Shown here: positions 24,201 to 38,659 of the stretch, in pieces
How positions within the stretch are numbered: position 1 is the stretch's first letter
Layout of the letters: each line of letters opens with the position of its first letter
Source of the DNA: Serilophus lunatus
Taxonomy: Eukaryota > Chordata > Aves > Passeriformes > Eurylaimidae
NCBI GenBank assembly: GCA_013399895.1
Contig: VXBA01005600.1
Span: 745,994 to 809,993 of the forward strand
Length of the DNA stretch: 64,000 nucleotides
Direction: 5' to 3'
The notes under the pieces: generated by a model
Seen by the model: only the letters and a program-made list of their open reading frames with translations
Database searches by the model: none
Told to the model about the DNA's origin: nothing
Made by a program: the position numbers and the translations under genes

Positions 24201-27200
24201 ACTCCAATGTGTATTTTTATTTTGAGAAATAATCTTTTGTGTTACACAGAGGTCTGAGAAACTTAGATATGTCTCGTTAAAAGATTTTCTTTTGTCCCAC
24301 ACCTGCAACATTTACTATTACTTTGAAGCCTCAATATTGTAGCTTGCTGAAGTTCATTTGAAGTTCACCTGAAAATTTAACTCACTGGAATTCACTTTAC
24401 TATACAAGATGTATACGCCTTTACTGTAATATCCTAAGAAGCAAATGTGATTGCCGTGTGTATCTATAACTTCCTTTCCTCATCTAATTCTTAATAAAGT
24501 GATAATTCCTAGTTTCTTAGGATGTCAATATCAATCACTTTTGAAAGAAGTTTTTTGTTTAGGTGTATGTATGTATGGAAGACTGAAAATTCCTGAGCCT
24601 GGGTTCCTTTCTGGTGCCAGGTAATCAAAACTTTAACTTAAGCTGCCAGTACAGAACTTATGAGCATTATAAAGTAAAATTTGAATCTCAAATAGTTTAA
24701 TGGTGTAGTTAGAGGTGGTGGTGATGGAATATTAATGGTTATACCAACATCAAGGCTTCTGGAAAGCAGTTGAGTGAGCACTGAGAGCAAAACGGACCAA
24801 GACAAAAATGTAGTGCATAGGTTTCTTTAAGATGAGTTATGTGGATTTGAAGCCTTGGAGAAGAAGCATGGTCTTGGAACTAAAGCTAGCATTGACATGC
24901 TCTGTAAAGAATGTGAATTTACTTGGCAATGGGAAAAGGTTTTTTATTTTAATTTTAGGGTAAAAAACCCCGGCCATTTCCTTGTCCTCATTAGGAAGTG
25001 GCTGTTGTAACAACTTGGAGATAGTTCTTGATGATGTGCCACCTTGGTTTGTGGATCTGATCAAATATGATTAATCCAATAAAGATGTTAATTCATTGAT
25101 TTAGAGTTTGATCTTAGTTATGATCATAACTTTGATGCTTATTCATCTCCTGGTTCTTATAAAAGTAAGCAGTGCATTGGGCTTAAGCAGTAGGCTTACT
25201 GTGTTTCTATTTTTCTTATTCAAGCCTTATGAAAGCTCAGAAACTATAGAGTAGAGATTTTTTGTTGGTTTTTTTTAGCTGTGTGAGTTTATAGTGAGGA
25301 GGCAACTTTGCAGATGACCTGGAGACTGCTTGATCTGTGCACAAAGCTGAAAGTGTTTGTCACTCAGGGGAGGCATTCTGCTTGAAGTGAACTTCAAACT
25401 AAATCAGCCTGTCTTGAGTTTTAGAGGTTATGCTTGGTGTTTGGTGTTTTCTATCAAAGACCTTACGGGGCACAGATTTTTAAGTAGACAGAAAAATATT
25501 AACCTAAAAAAAGAGATTTCATTGAAAATAAAAGAGCTTTTACCTTTGCTACTCACACAGCATTAGGAGCAGATTGTCATAAGAGAGCTGCTCATTTATG
25601 TGTTCTTACCATTTATGATCTGTGTCCAGTGATATTAATTGCTGTTGACTGAGAAAATTGAACATGTTCATTATCCATATAAATAAGGTACAACGGAATG
25701 GTGATTCTGAGCTGTTTTAATTGATTTTTAAGACGTTTCTGGATTTAAAATAAGGACCTGCTAGAACTGCAGTGGCTCAGAAAACCCGCTGTAGGCAGCA
25801 TGAGGTTCCTGAGGCTGGTAGTTCACACAGTCAGGCTAACTTCAAAGCAAGTAATTTTGATATGCATGGGATTCTAAATGTAGAGTGATAAAATATCTGT
25901 TCCCATGTAGCTCCATACTACACAACAAGCTGTCAAGTAGCTTGTGACTGAGGACACAAACAAGTTGTGGCAGGCCTGGCTCACCTGAGCCTTTACACAA
26001 TCCATGTGTTTAAAAAAGTTGCTGTATCTGTATGTCCAGAGGAGCTGGCTATGAGTCAGGCTCACTGAGGAATGCAGTTTTTGTGCTGACAGTTTATATA
26101 TAAACATTGCTTCCAGAGTAATAGGTGTTAATGCTGAATATCTCATGCATTATTCTGATAATGACACCAGAAAAAAATGTGCTGCAAATGTGTTTGTCAG
26201 TCAGAGGAAGCTATCAGCAGCATATTATTATGAAAAACAAAAGCTTCTAAATGCTGGGTCTGGTGTGAGTAGCTGGGCTAGCCAAATTTATGCACTTCTT
26301 TTTACCTAATGGAAGAAATATTAACACTAAGGCTACACAGTGTGAATCAGATGCAGTCTGTTTGTCTTCCAGTGAGAAAAACTGAAACCTCTTTTGGAAT
26401 CATTTCACTCTCTGTAAGCTGCAATTTAGCACTGTTTAAGTGTTCATGAATTTCACTTTCTGTGTTATGGTAGGGCCTCCTCTACTCTCCCCCCTGCAAT
26501 ATTTGATTAACAAGTAGATGTAAAGCTTCCAACTGGTTTTCTAAAGGGAGATTTTCTGTTTGAATGGAGAGCTAAATTTTTAATAAAATGTTTCATAGTC
26601 TCTAAATGAGGTGGTTAGGATGAACCAGTGCAGTCCAGAGACAACGGGCCTTCCAGTGAAATAATGAACAGAAAAATAATAATTGTTCTAAAGCAAACCT
26701 GAGAATCCAAGTTCTTAGCAAAGCCAGTTACCTGTTTTTAATGACAAGTTTTGTGGAACACTGGAATGATGTCCTGTTCAATTGAAAGAGCAATTCAATC
26801 CAAATCAACTTTACTTTTTTATTGCTCCATCAAAATTCAACTTAGTAGTCTATAGTCACATAATGTTGATTATTTAAATTTTTGGGGGGAAAGAAATTTG
26901 TGATAGAGCAAGTGAGAAAAGTTAAAAGCTGCGTTGGGGAGCACTGAAAATAAATGCACAGACAGAGGCACGTTTGGTTTTTCTTTTCCTTATAGGAGGT
27001 ATTTGGGAAAGTCATGATTTCCACCACCGAATTGTCAACTGTCCGAAGACAGATCTGTTGTAAAATGTTGAACTTTTGCATCCTGTGTTCAGTATCATGT
27101 AATATAGAATCCCAAATTACAAGCACTTAGTTCTCATTTTAATCTCAAATTATTATATGCTTTTGTTGCATAGTCTTAAGGGAACTGACATTGGTAGTCG

Positions 27201-28042
27201 TCATAAAATGGTTATAAAGTCACTTTCTACATAGTCATTTTACAAATTTAGGAGAGATTTTTTTTAATTTTTGTAAGAATTTGTAATTTTTAGTTTTACA
27301 ATTTTGAAGAGAAGCATTGCTCTGCAGTGGTATCTACAATGCAAGCATAAGCTTGTTTTTATGTCATGAAAATTGCCATTTGTTTCAGACTAATGCATTT
27401 GTCAAGCCATGAGAGCAACTCTCCTATCCTTAACAACCCACAAGTTTGGAAGACCTCCTGAGCTTCTGAATACTGTCCATGATACTGAGCATGACATGTT
27501 GGGTCACAGTTTGTCATACAAACTGCTCTGCTTCTTTTGCAACTCCTCTTGAAAGGTTCTCAAGGCCTTCATCACATGTACAAGGAAAGTTTCAGCACTT
27601 GTGAATAGACTTACTTGCTCTATCTGACCAATGATGAAGAATCTAATTCCTATGTTTCTTGTCCCACTTCTACATTGACGTAAGCCATCTTATTTTAAAA
27701 GAAGGTATTTATTGCAATCCAAATGAGGGCAGAGCCAGCATGAACTCACAAGCCACTAGCCATCAAGCAGCAATAATGGCAAGCAGAGACCATAGTTGAC
27801 ATTAACATCTGCTGTTTTCTTTAATCAGTGTTTTTATAGTGACTTCCTGTGCAGAGGAAGGTTTAATAGTCTTAAGAGCATTTGAGGATTCATGTAGATC
27901 TATGACAATGATCCTAAAATGACAAAAATTTATATCTAAAAATTAGGCTGGCAATGTTTTATCAGTATTCTTATGTTTTACTAACCTTGGTTTCTCTTCT
28001 TTTTTTCCACTCCCTCTCCTATTCCCTTCTTCTGTACAATAG
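18300..28042 (+). other. MAPK10: MAPK10 intron (9.7 kb)
   Basis: This intron lies between the N-terminal exon and the glycine-loop exon, with U2-type ends (GTGTGT and TAG). It is AT-rich. A (CAAA)n-like tract lies at 22074-22104. A stretch around 23030-23430 is visibly richer in G+C with no repeat signature I recognise. No other coding exon is evident. Confidence 0.9.
22074..22104. repeat. (CAAA)n simple repeat
   Basis: A run of CAAA units, partly interrupted (aaacaaacaaacaaaacaaa and on), followed by CCCCCT. It is a simple repeat inside the intron, without coding meaning. Confidence 0.85.
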
Positions 28043-28213
<171 letters not shown>

Positions 28214-31200
28214 TGAGTATCAGCAGTTTCTCTTATGCTTTTATATAGATTTGCCTTTTGCATTTCTTCACAGTTTTCTAGCCACAGACATCATCTAAAA
28301 TTGCAAAAATAGCAGTCAGCCAAGAGACATCCTGAGGCAGTGGTTTGCTAATAAATTCTCCAGCTGGTGAGAATGATAGCACTAGGTTTGTTTTTCCACA
28401 CAGCAAAATGTAACTAGCAAGAAAACTGGAGAAAGATCTTATCCTAATTGACAACTGTGGCGCTATTTCCAGAGGCAGTGCAGATAATATCCCAAGTAAA
28501 CACTGTAATTTTAGTCTTTGTACTGTAAAAGTCACTGAGAGCAATATAGAAACTTGTCACATTCCATAGCATTCTCAAGTATTCAGAGTGGAAACCTTTT
28601 GAATGGAGGTAACTGCTAATGTTTCCTTTACTTCTTAAAAGTGATGTTTCATTGATGTGAATAAAGTGAACAAAAGACACAATTTCAGTAGCTCTCCTAA
28701 ATAATGCAAAAGGCTTATGGAATTTGAAAATAGTATGTTCAAAAGTTGTAATATCCTGGTTGGCTTATGTCTCTTCATTTTTAGACATGACTTTTAAATT
28801 TCCATGGCTTGTATTTATATGTCTTTGCACAGGCATTTATTACCTGTTTAATTCTGAGGCATGAGAACACTGAAACAATCTTTTATCTATACCTTGATCA
28901 GAGATGTAGTTTTAATTCAATATATCATCTCTACCACCTTTCTCTTTTCTAGCTTTGATGTAGTGTGTATCTTACAGGTACAGGCAGTGGTAAAGCAGCA
29001 GGTTCCTTTCATCTAGTGGCAAGTGTGCTTCCATGGATCATTGGCACTGGCACTATAATTGACAGTGTAACAACACTGACAACACATCCTTAGGTGTCAG
29101 TCCATCACTTCCAGTGTTCAGTATACTTTACCACTCAAATCCAAAGATTGCTCTAAATGATCAAGTACCTTATTTCATATCTTAAATACAAAAGAACGAA
29201 AGGTTAGTTTAAAATGAGCATTGGGAAAGAAGTGTACTTAGTGTTGGATGCTAGTAATATTAATTTTGCACTATTTGTCCAAATCCATATGTAGCCACAG
29301 GTGGATTTTCTTCCTACTTACTATCCTATATTTGCTTTAGAGGAAAATCAGGTTTTTTTGAGCCTCTATGCGACTGAATTGCTGTAATGATCAATTATGA
29401 ACAGCAAGAACCCATAGAAATTAAGCTAAACAAATCAGTAACATACTGTGACTTTTTCCTTCATCCTATAGGTTAACAGCAAAAATTAAGAATTTCTTAG
29501 GAAATAAAATCAAATTAGAAAACAAGTAAGTTGAAGTGAAAGTTAACGCAAGTCCCTGAAATGGCTGAGCAGCATGCAGAGGCCATAAAAATCTTTCAGA
29601 TTTGGATGATGCAGATATAGAAGTATTACCTGATGGGGAAGACAATGAGCAATTTTTTCTCAGTTCATGATACATTGTAATCTACCAGTTGTGAGGCATA
29701 ATTTACTAGAAATACAGTAACCATCTATGAACAAAGCATGAAGAATCAATGGTGAAGTGATTAATTAAGGAAAAAAACAGTTGTGAGAACAATATTTATA
29801 GTTTAGCTAAGAGAAAATAATACATGATGAGAAACACCTCCAGTTCTGTAAGCTTCTATGTGCCTAACAGTAATAATTAGTGATAGTAATAATAAGTTTA
29901 CACAGTAAATTTGATAGTATAAGTTTCTACTGTAGAAACTTACACTGTTTAGAAGCTATAGGTATTTTGACAGGTACAATGTTACCTTTAGAATAAAAAT
30001 GATTAATGGAAAAAAACTCTGAAAACCTGCCTATTTCTGGAGTACTACTTGCTCTGATAGGGGAAGTATTTTGTCCTACTCCTCTTTTCCTTTTGCAAAG
30101 TACCAAGAGGTACTAAGAAATAATTGTAGAAGCAGAGGGAGGTGGAGAAGAGACCTGATGTTTTTCAAGCTGTTTTGGAAGCAGGTGTTGCAAGGTTCCT
30201 AGGAAAAGCCAGAGTGTACTGAAATCTTCCTCATACAGTTCTATAAATAGGTGTCAACATGAGCAGGAAAATTTTAGTGGAAAATAGTTTATGTTGTAGA
30301 ACAGAAGCAGGTGCAGGAAGCAGAGAATGTGGTTATGAAAGAAGTGTGGATTTGATTTCACTTGATTATTCTGAAAACTATATCAAGATCCATATTCATT
30401 TCTTGATATGGAAGCATTAAAAATAATAAGTTTGTAAGGAGATGATAATTTATTAAATTATGTGAAAAAGTGAAAACCATATGGTGTGATTGTTATAACT
30501 GTCATTGTGCCCATGTGAAACAATTATTAACTCAGTGAGAAAATGGTATTTGCTATAGTACAAATAGTACATTTGGTATCTTCAGAAATGAGTCTTTGGG
30601 AGTTTTCAATGAGTTTTGTGTTAGCTACGTTCCCAAAATTATTTTTGCTAGCCGAAAGAAAGATATAAATAGCTGCTTGGAATCTCTTGAGCAGGGAAGT
30701 TCTTCACCCTTCAGAAATGACTCTTAATACAAGTGTAGGCTGTTTACTCACTGTACATCACTCTGACATCTGTGAGAAAGATTACATGGGGTGTGTTTGC
30801 ATATCATTGTCATGTTGTTACACGCATGGTGATTTCGGGGTGTAGCTGAAAGAGAGCTTGTGGTTTATTAGACCAAGCTGTAGTTGTAAAAACTGTGCAG
30901 GCTTTTAACCACACTCTAATAGAAAAGGAAAACAGTTTTCTGAGTTTAATTAGATACATGCCACTTAAAGCACTGAGAGAAGAGACAGATGATAACCCTT
31001 TGCAATGTTAGAGGGGAGCTGACAACTACTTTATTTTGCAAGGAGGACTGAGAGAGACGCAGGTCACTTTCAGCCTGCATTCAGGGATGGTTTAGATGTA
31101 AGTGGATGGAGAGAAATTCTTATGTTCCATAAAATCAACAGAAATATGCTGATGTTGGAGTAGGTGTTTCTTTGTGTTTTAAATGAGTACTTTTTGCCTG

Positions 31201-32171
31201 GAAGCGAGGTAATTGATCTGTAGGTTTTCTGCTGTGGTTTGCAAGCTATCATTTTTTATGTTGCCTGTGATATTTTCGATACTGTCTGTGATGTCTAGAG
31301 AAATTATATTGTACAGAAATATTTCAAAAGTGATTTGGAGGCACTCTGATAATTTTTGAATTTATGATAGAAGCAAGAGTGAGGTCCAGGTTTCCGTGGC
31401 AGATAGGGAAGACATCACTTACAGGCTTGAGGATACGGTAATTAAAATCTTACAAGTAGCTTAGGAAGGCATTTGACTTAGTTCATGAACACACAGGTGC
31501 CTATACCTGTGCGCATTACCAGGTGAAAGTATTAACTTTGAAATCAAATTGTCTGGGTGAACACCAAATAAATGGATCTGATGATGCCTTTTGGTTGAAA
31601 TTATGAATGTTTATCTTGCTCTTTACTTAAGAGTAAAGATAGGCTTTCATGCTGCATGATGTGGAATGTGGTCTAATGAGAGGAACCAGGGGAGTTTTAG
31701 CTGGGAAGTGCTTATGCTGCCTAGTTTCTTCAGGGACTTTTTGTGTGAATAGTGTTTAAGTGAGGAGTATGGGAGCAGGAATTATGTTTTTATGATAGTT
31801 TTGAAGGGTACTTCTAAGTGGGTGTGTTACAAATTTAAAAAGACACCTCATCTGCAGATATAGAGGAGACTGTAAATATATTCCTGAAGTACTAAATTGA
31901 GCAATGTGTTTTTTTTCTTTGAGTTCATGACTTGATGATATTTTTGTGCCTGAACATAAAGGAGATAGCAGTCTTTTTAACAGGTAGAGCCAGCAAGTCA
32001 ACAAATAGCTTGCTGTGTTGCCTAAGGTTACTGTAGGTTGTATTTTGCTGATTTAATTGTAATTTGGTGGTTGACTCAAGGAGTGTAGAGTTCTTTCAAA
32101 TCAGTATGTCACGATGGTAGTGCTTGTTGTAGCCTATATAGCTGCTGATTCTTTCCTTAAAGTAATCACAG

Positions 32172-32345
32172 GGCCATAGAATCATTTAGATTAGAGAAGA
32201 TCCTTAAGATCATTGAGTACAACCATTAATTCAGTACCGCCAGGTCTGCCACTAGAACGTGTTCCTGTATGCCACGTCTGTACATCTTTTAAATACCTCC
32301 AGGGATGGTCACTCAACCACTTCCCATAGTGTTCAAAGGCCAGAG
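32172..32345 (-). repeat. CR1 LINE 3' region, minus strand
   Basis: The + strand reads ggccatagaatcatttagat, aagatccttaagatcattga, ctgtacatcttttaaatacc and ctccagggatggtcactcaa. This is the reverse complement of the CR1 3' end, including the terminal ATAGAATCAT. The minus-strand frames at 32191-32427 and 32333-32521 overlap it and are not genes. Confidence 0.88.
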
Positions 32346-34170
32346 GAGAAATGTGGCAAGCATTTTCCACTACAAGATGTCCAGTAGGAAGGGTTTTTTC
32401 TGTGTTGCTGCCCTCCTTGGAGCCCACATAAGGAAGTGTCCTCTTGCATGTTGATACTGGTAATGAGAAATTTATTAAGATGGAGTTGGCTAAAACTTCC
32501 TCTAATTCTCCATGTATTCATGTATTATATATACTAAGACAATTACTATTGGGAAACCTCTTTCATTCCATAGACCTCTGGTGTGGGTTTGTGAAGATAA
32601 TGAACATGGTCAATCAATAGAACTATCTCAAAACAGACTTCAGTGTGGTAGGTCTAACTTCTGTGTGGAATGTGCCTGTAAATGATGAAGATGTTTGAGT
32701 TTGCAAAAACACTTGAGCTCTTTTGTACCATGATTATCCTTTAGTTCTGGTTTTGTGTAGCACAATTTACTCCTGGTCTAAGTATAAGGATCTAAAGTGA
32801 CGTTGCAATGGGAATAAGGAAAAAAGCCATAGAAAAGAGGAGTGTAATGCTTCTAACTATAATCAGTTCCAAGTTCATACTTATGCTATGGTGCAATGGA
32901 AAAAACCACAGAGAATAGTGGTCATCTCAGGGTCTTACAGTTAATGTAGAACCTAACGTTGTATTTTTAGCTGAACACTAGTACATTAAAATTTTTGAGA
33001 GATTAATGTATCCCAGTAATACCCTTTTTTGTTTCTTTGTGCCACTGAACTGGAATAGCGTATTCCTTGATAGAGTTCAACATTGTCACTTGTGCAGACT
33101 AGAGCAGTCCCATCGAAGTTCAGAGGTGTTCCCTCTGTGGGATAGATCACTAATTTTCCTCAGATGAGGAGAACAAGGAATATGTGTCATTCAGAGGCAA
33201 AATGAGGTGAACTATGTACTCAAATATGTCTAGAATTTCAGTGGCACTGAAGGAAGTGACAGTGTTAATTATGTTAGCCCCAGTCTCTGCTGTGAATCAG
33301 AACTGAGTGTATGTGGTGAGTTTTCATTCCACTTATGCAGTCTCATCTTGCAGACTTTTAGTGCTTAACATTCTGTTGGCTGGCACTGCAGATTTATCCT
33401 GTTCTGTTAAAGAATCTCTGAATTGTATTCATTAGCTCGGCTAGTGTTCTCTTTCTTATGCTGTTGTGTGTCGCTGATGTGCTTTGACATCCTGCTCCTG
33501 AGGAGGTTTTTGAAGACAACATTTAGAGAGTTTTACAAGTGTGTTCTATGAGAGTAACTTAGGGAATAACTGTCAGTTTGTGCTATGAACTACTGCTGTA
33601 CTGTTAGTGGAAGAAGCATATCAATTTAAACGAATTCTCTGTTGTTTCTCAATACTAATGTCATCTCATACTGTGGCAACACATGGTGATTTTTTTCTTC
33701 TGAACACAAGTGGTTTAAAGCATTACCAGATTTGTTTTTAATTTTTTGTCAATTCTTAAATGTTTAAATACTATAAGTTAAACTCACAACTAGCTTCAAA
33801 CTTCATTCATTCATTTGTACATTGCAGGATTTTTCCCCAACTCCCAAATTGCAATCTCATTGTAGTATTCTTTCTTGGATTTTATAACATGTCTTTGCTC
33901 CAAAATACCAAAAACTTAATTGTATGTACTTGGTTATGTATTGATCACCATCTGATGTACATCTGGAATAGCACATTTTGCTTTTTGATTTAAATATGTC
34001 TGTGTCTTGATTCTTCAGGAAGTCAGTAAATTTCATTCGGAAATTATATTTAGAATCTGTAAATTTTAAGATGCTGAGAAACTCTCAGTGGGTACAGCAA
34101 AGACTGAGTATCTCTATGGATTTGAGCTCCAGAATACTGAGTAGAGGTGCTAATTTAAGTTGAAAAGAAT

Positions 34171-34206
34171 CTTAAAGTGATATTATGTTTCTTAAAGTGA
34201 TATTAT
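34171..34206. repeat. Short tandem duplication, 20-bp period
   Basis: The unit cttaaagtgatattat occurs at 34171-34186 and again at 34191-34206, spaced by 20 bp. It looks like a local replication-slippage duplication in intronic DNA. Confidence 0.85.
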
Positions 34207-34668
34207 TAACATTTGCATATTAACACATATTCAGAGACATTTTACTTGGATATGGAGTGAGAGGAAGAGGCAATGTCTGCCAGTGCTCTTTCTGATGACT
34301 CAACAAAGATCTAGGCTTGAATATGGAAGAAACTGTCTTTAGGGCTACAGAGAACTGTTGCCATGTGAAAAACTATCCATAACATCCAAAAAATGTGTTA
34401 AGTGGATTGTCCTTAGGAGTAAGCAGCTTCTAGTCCTTCTTTGCTTTGATTCCTACAACTTCTTCTGTCTCCTACTGCTATTTAATATAAGTGGGAAATA
34501 AGCAGGAAAAAATGTATATATCCAGTAGCATAAAGTTGCCTGAGGCAGAATGAAGACCCATTTTTGTAGGAGAGGGCAACCTGAGATGTAATGTTTGAGC
34601 AAAAATTATTATTATGTATTTTATTTTAAAAGGTCTGATGTGTAATTTCTTTACAAAAAAATATTTCT

Positions 34669-34755
34669 CTTTGTTTTTTTGTTTTGTTTTGTTTGGTATG
34701 GTTTATTTGAGGGCGAGTTTTTGTTTGGTTTGGTGTTTTGATTTGGGGTTTTTTG
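34669..34755. repeat. T/G-rich low-complexity tract
   Basis: Runs of TTTTG and TTTGG units dominate this stretch (for example gttttgttttgtttggtatg). It is low-complexity intronic sequence with no coding or structural signal that I can name. Confidence 0.8.
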
Positions 34756-37700
34756 TTATTCTGTGCAACTGAAGACATTTCTGGTAGGCAGGAACTTACA
34801 ACACATACTTCATGTTTGTCTTCTCATCTTTCATTTCCCTTTGCTAGTACACAGAAATCTAAAATTTAAAATATAATGATAGTGATAGATGGTAAAACAT
34901 GCCAGAGTCTTCTCTTCTAGCGAAGAAATCAGGCCCACTGTCTCTAAAATACTTAGACTGGCTACATTTCTGACTATGTCCTTTTTTTCTTCCTTTTTCC
35001 TTAAAGTACCTGTTCGTGTCATGTGGCTAAGCACCAAAATCTATTCCATACTTATACTTTACAAGTTTATGGGAAAAAAAGTAAATAAGTTTGAGCAGAA
35101 ACTATCTCTGCACAATCTGTTTCGTGAAACCTGACAGCAACGCTCACTTTACTTGGTCACAAATTCAGTACTGTAAATGTATGGTCAGGCTCCTTTAAGG
35201 GTGTTTACAGCCAGTATTTTCAGTTGGATTGGTACAATTTGTGGTCATAGAGCTGCTTTTTTCCTGGCTGTGACTGGTAAAGCATCTATGATCTTCTTAG
35301 AGCCACCAAAAAATGTATCAGCTGTTTGTAAAATCTATGTCTGCAGAGAAGTCAGTGATGTTTGTGTAACTTAGAATCTCTTTCTGTGTTGACTGATTAG
35401 AAACTCAATTTTAGTTTACAACTTTTGCTATCAGGCAAATAACATTTCATAACTCCCTTTACAGATGTCAGGTACTTATTTACTCTACCCTGTCAAAAAC
35501 TTCCTTTTTGTCATTGTCAGATATCCCTTTTCTCATGTTTATTCTGTGTCACTACTACAATTGGACAGATTTTTTTCAAGGTTCTCTTTGCTTCTCCGGT
35601 TGTGTCAGATTCTCTATTTGGAACACAGCTCTAAAAAAAATTTAGTTCAAGGAAGAAACCAGGGTTGAAATTAACTACTGTCAGTGCATTGCAGCAATTT
35701 CTTAACTGACTTTTACCATTTTATGTCATTCGCCTGAAATCCTGTCCCCATTGAACTGAACACTGTTGCATCATTATCACTGATTACCATGTGTTTAACA
35801 TGAGAGCAATTGCACAAAACACTCCTGTTTCCTCATAGGAACAAGGGATTTCTCCTATGATTGGAGAACAGTTGTGACCATATAGAACCAGGGAGGTAGG
35901 GCTATGGGACAGAGTATCAAAATAAAAGAGGATGTATCAAAACAAGGAATCTATGGAAACAGATATAGAAAAAAGAGAGCCAGAATGGAAAGTATGTATT
36001 GTTATTTATCCTCTGATATTATTATGATCTACAGATCTTCAGAGTGCTTTATGTAAAGCAAAATATTATCCTTTGTCCCAAGACCTGTCCTTAGACTAAC
36101 ATAAAAAACATTGATGGCCAAAAAAAAAAGATAACAGAAGTCGTGCAAAACAGACAGTGTGAAGCAAGAGATTCCGTTTGAAGCCTGGGTGAAGTTTGTG
36201 AACAATGTCTGGCATGACATGAGCGGGAAAACTCATCGGAATGGTTACGAGTGGGCAAAAAGGAGAGAAAGGAAATTACAAAGGAAAGCAGAAAGGAAGA
36301 AGACTCAAAGACAGGAGTCCCTTTGCAAGTGGCAAACAGGACATGGAGGTGTTTGGTTTTTGGGAGGGTTTTAAGATTTTTTTTTCCCATTTTCTTTTCT
36401 AGATTCACGATGTTACAATTTTCATCCAAAAATGGTTGGTGCCCATTTAAAAACAGGAAATCAGTTTTGGAGCTGTAGGATCACTAATTCAGACACAGGA
36501 GGAGATGGAATGGCTGATTCAAACAAAAACTGTGTTTTAAAATTGTGTCTATAGATCTACATCTTGAAATTTCTGATGTAACAGGACAACTCAAAAATCT
36601 AAGTAATTTTTCATTGTGTTCCTGTTGATTAAAGACATTTTGGCTGGTTATGCATCAGGTATAAAACATTTTGTGTTTTACCTCCTGGCAACTTAAGTGT
36701 CAGAGATGTCCCTCAGTATGAGAGACTGCAGACACAGAATTGCCCCGGTGGGACAAGAGTGCTGAATGAGTTAGAGCTATTTCAGTTGGTTGAGTTACTC
36801 TCAGTGTAGGGGCAGGCTGTGAACTCCCTTTGTCTGGGAAGGTAAAGATGGAATATATGATACCACTCATCTTTCTTCCCTCCCACAAAAGCATCAAGTG
36901 ACATTTTGGCATCTCTGCTCTTCTGTTTCTGTCTGCCTAGAATAGATTTGCAGGATTAGTTTTGGAAAACTGTAATTTGAGTAACCTTTCAGGATTAATC
37001 TTTTTACATTGACTTTCTTCCCTTCCATGATTATCACATTGTAAGTGATGGCTTGCTGACAGTACACTTTTATTACTCTGTTGAATTTTGATTTTTAATC
37101 AGTTGAGAAATGCAGCAAGAAGGGTTGTGAAACAATGTTTCTTATTCAGCGAACTGACAGCTTTTGTTCGGTTTGTCAGGCAAGCCAGTAAGTCTTTTAA
37201 ACTATGGCTGTGAGGTGGTTATGGAAGAGAGTAGCTGGTTTCTATTCCAGTTTGTAGATCCAAAAATAGCAGATTTGTCTCATGACTGACAGTTTCAGTG
37301 TGCTAGGTACTCAGCTTCTGCCAGGTGAACAGATTCTGCCTTAGTGTCACTATTTCCCGGGTCTTGTAAATTGCTGCTAAGTGAGGAAACTGGACTTGTT
37401 CAGGTTTTGCTGCTTAACAAACTTGAAAACCGTCCAAAATTTATATAGCCTTCTGTCAGTTCAGAGTGTGAGGTCTCTTTGCCAGATTCAGTGCCTTATA
37501 CCCATTCTCCAGATATTGAGCAAACATCTATTCAATATGGTCCAACTACAAATCGTGCTTAAACTTCTTTTGCCCATGTGTTTTCTGACACTGAATATTA
37601 AGAGGCATGACCAGCTCTGATCTATTTTTCAGCTTTTTTACATTGTTCTGGTTTCAGTGAAATCTTGGATGAATTAATACAAAAAGTGAGTAGTGTAGTA

Positions 37701-38659
37701 CCGTTTGGAAACCAAGAGATTGTCACCTCTTACATGTGCCATGTGTAAGAGAAAGCATATTGGTCTAGGGCTGTTTTAAAGCAGAATGAAAAAAACCCTT
37801 GGCTTCTTTCACTGACCAGGTTGAATTTCCTATGCTGGCAGTTAACAAAAGCTACTGCCAGCTATCAGAATTTATAGAGAGTTAGTGACAAGTGACATGC
37901 AGAACGAGAAAGTATTGGTTTTATAGTCCTAATTCAGAAAGTTGCTTTGAGAGCCAAGTATAAAGAATTAGGAGAGCACATACAGACGAGAAGTATGTAA
38001 ACATACTTTATATTCAGCATCCTCATGAATATTTTAATCTTCAGGCAAACTAAAATGGCATTCCTTACAAGTGATGTGCCAGGCAATGTGTGAACTGTAT
38101 ACCTGTACCCACATTGTGTTTCCTACTGTATCCCTGCAGTGTCTTTGTAAGTGAGAATGGCTATAGGAAGAGCTTTCTTTTGCATCAATAAACAGAACTG
38201 CTGGATTCCAAAATGTTTCTTGTTAGGGCATCACCAGCTCATGTAATTAGAAAAGTAACTAAACTAATTTTATTGTAAATATGTTCACTTAAAATAAGTG
38301 TTCCAGCCTTTTTTATCTGTGAGACTTACATATGATGGCTCAAACAACTTCCTTCAAACCACCCATCCGAAAGTTTGTCGAATAAGACCGTCTTGGAATG
38401 AATACATTATGAAATATATTTTACAGAATAAATTTCAGATCTAATTGCCCTTAGAAATATGATTTAATTTTGTTTACCTGTTCATCTTTGCTGGAAAGGG
38501 CTGCTTGGCTTTGACATTTCAGGCAATGACTGTAGTGCTTGAAACAAAATGAGTAATATAGTAATAATGGCGCTGCAGAAGTTATGGATATGATAATGAT
38601 AATATTTAGTCCCTTATGGTTTACAGTAAAGGGACTGGGTGAGGTATGAGCTTGGACTT

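Noticed and set aside
36159..36478. Lys/Arg-rich frames of 71 and 75 codons on the + strand and 112 codons on the minus strand
   Set aside because: The basic composition comes from purine-rich DNA. No known domain, and the three frames overlap one another.
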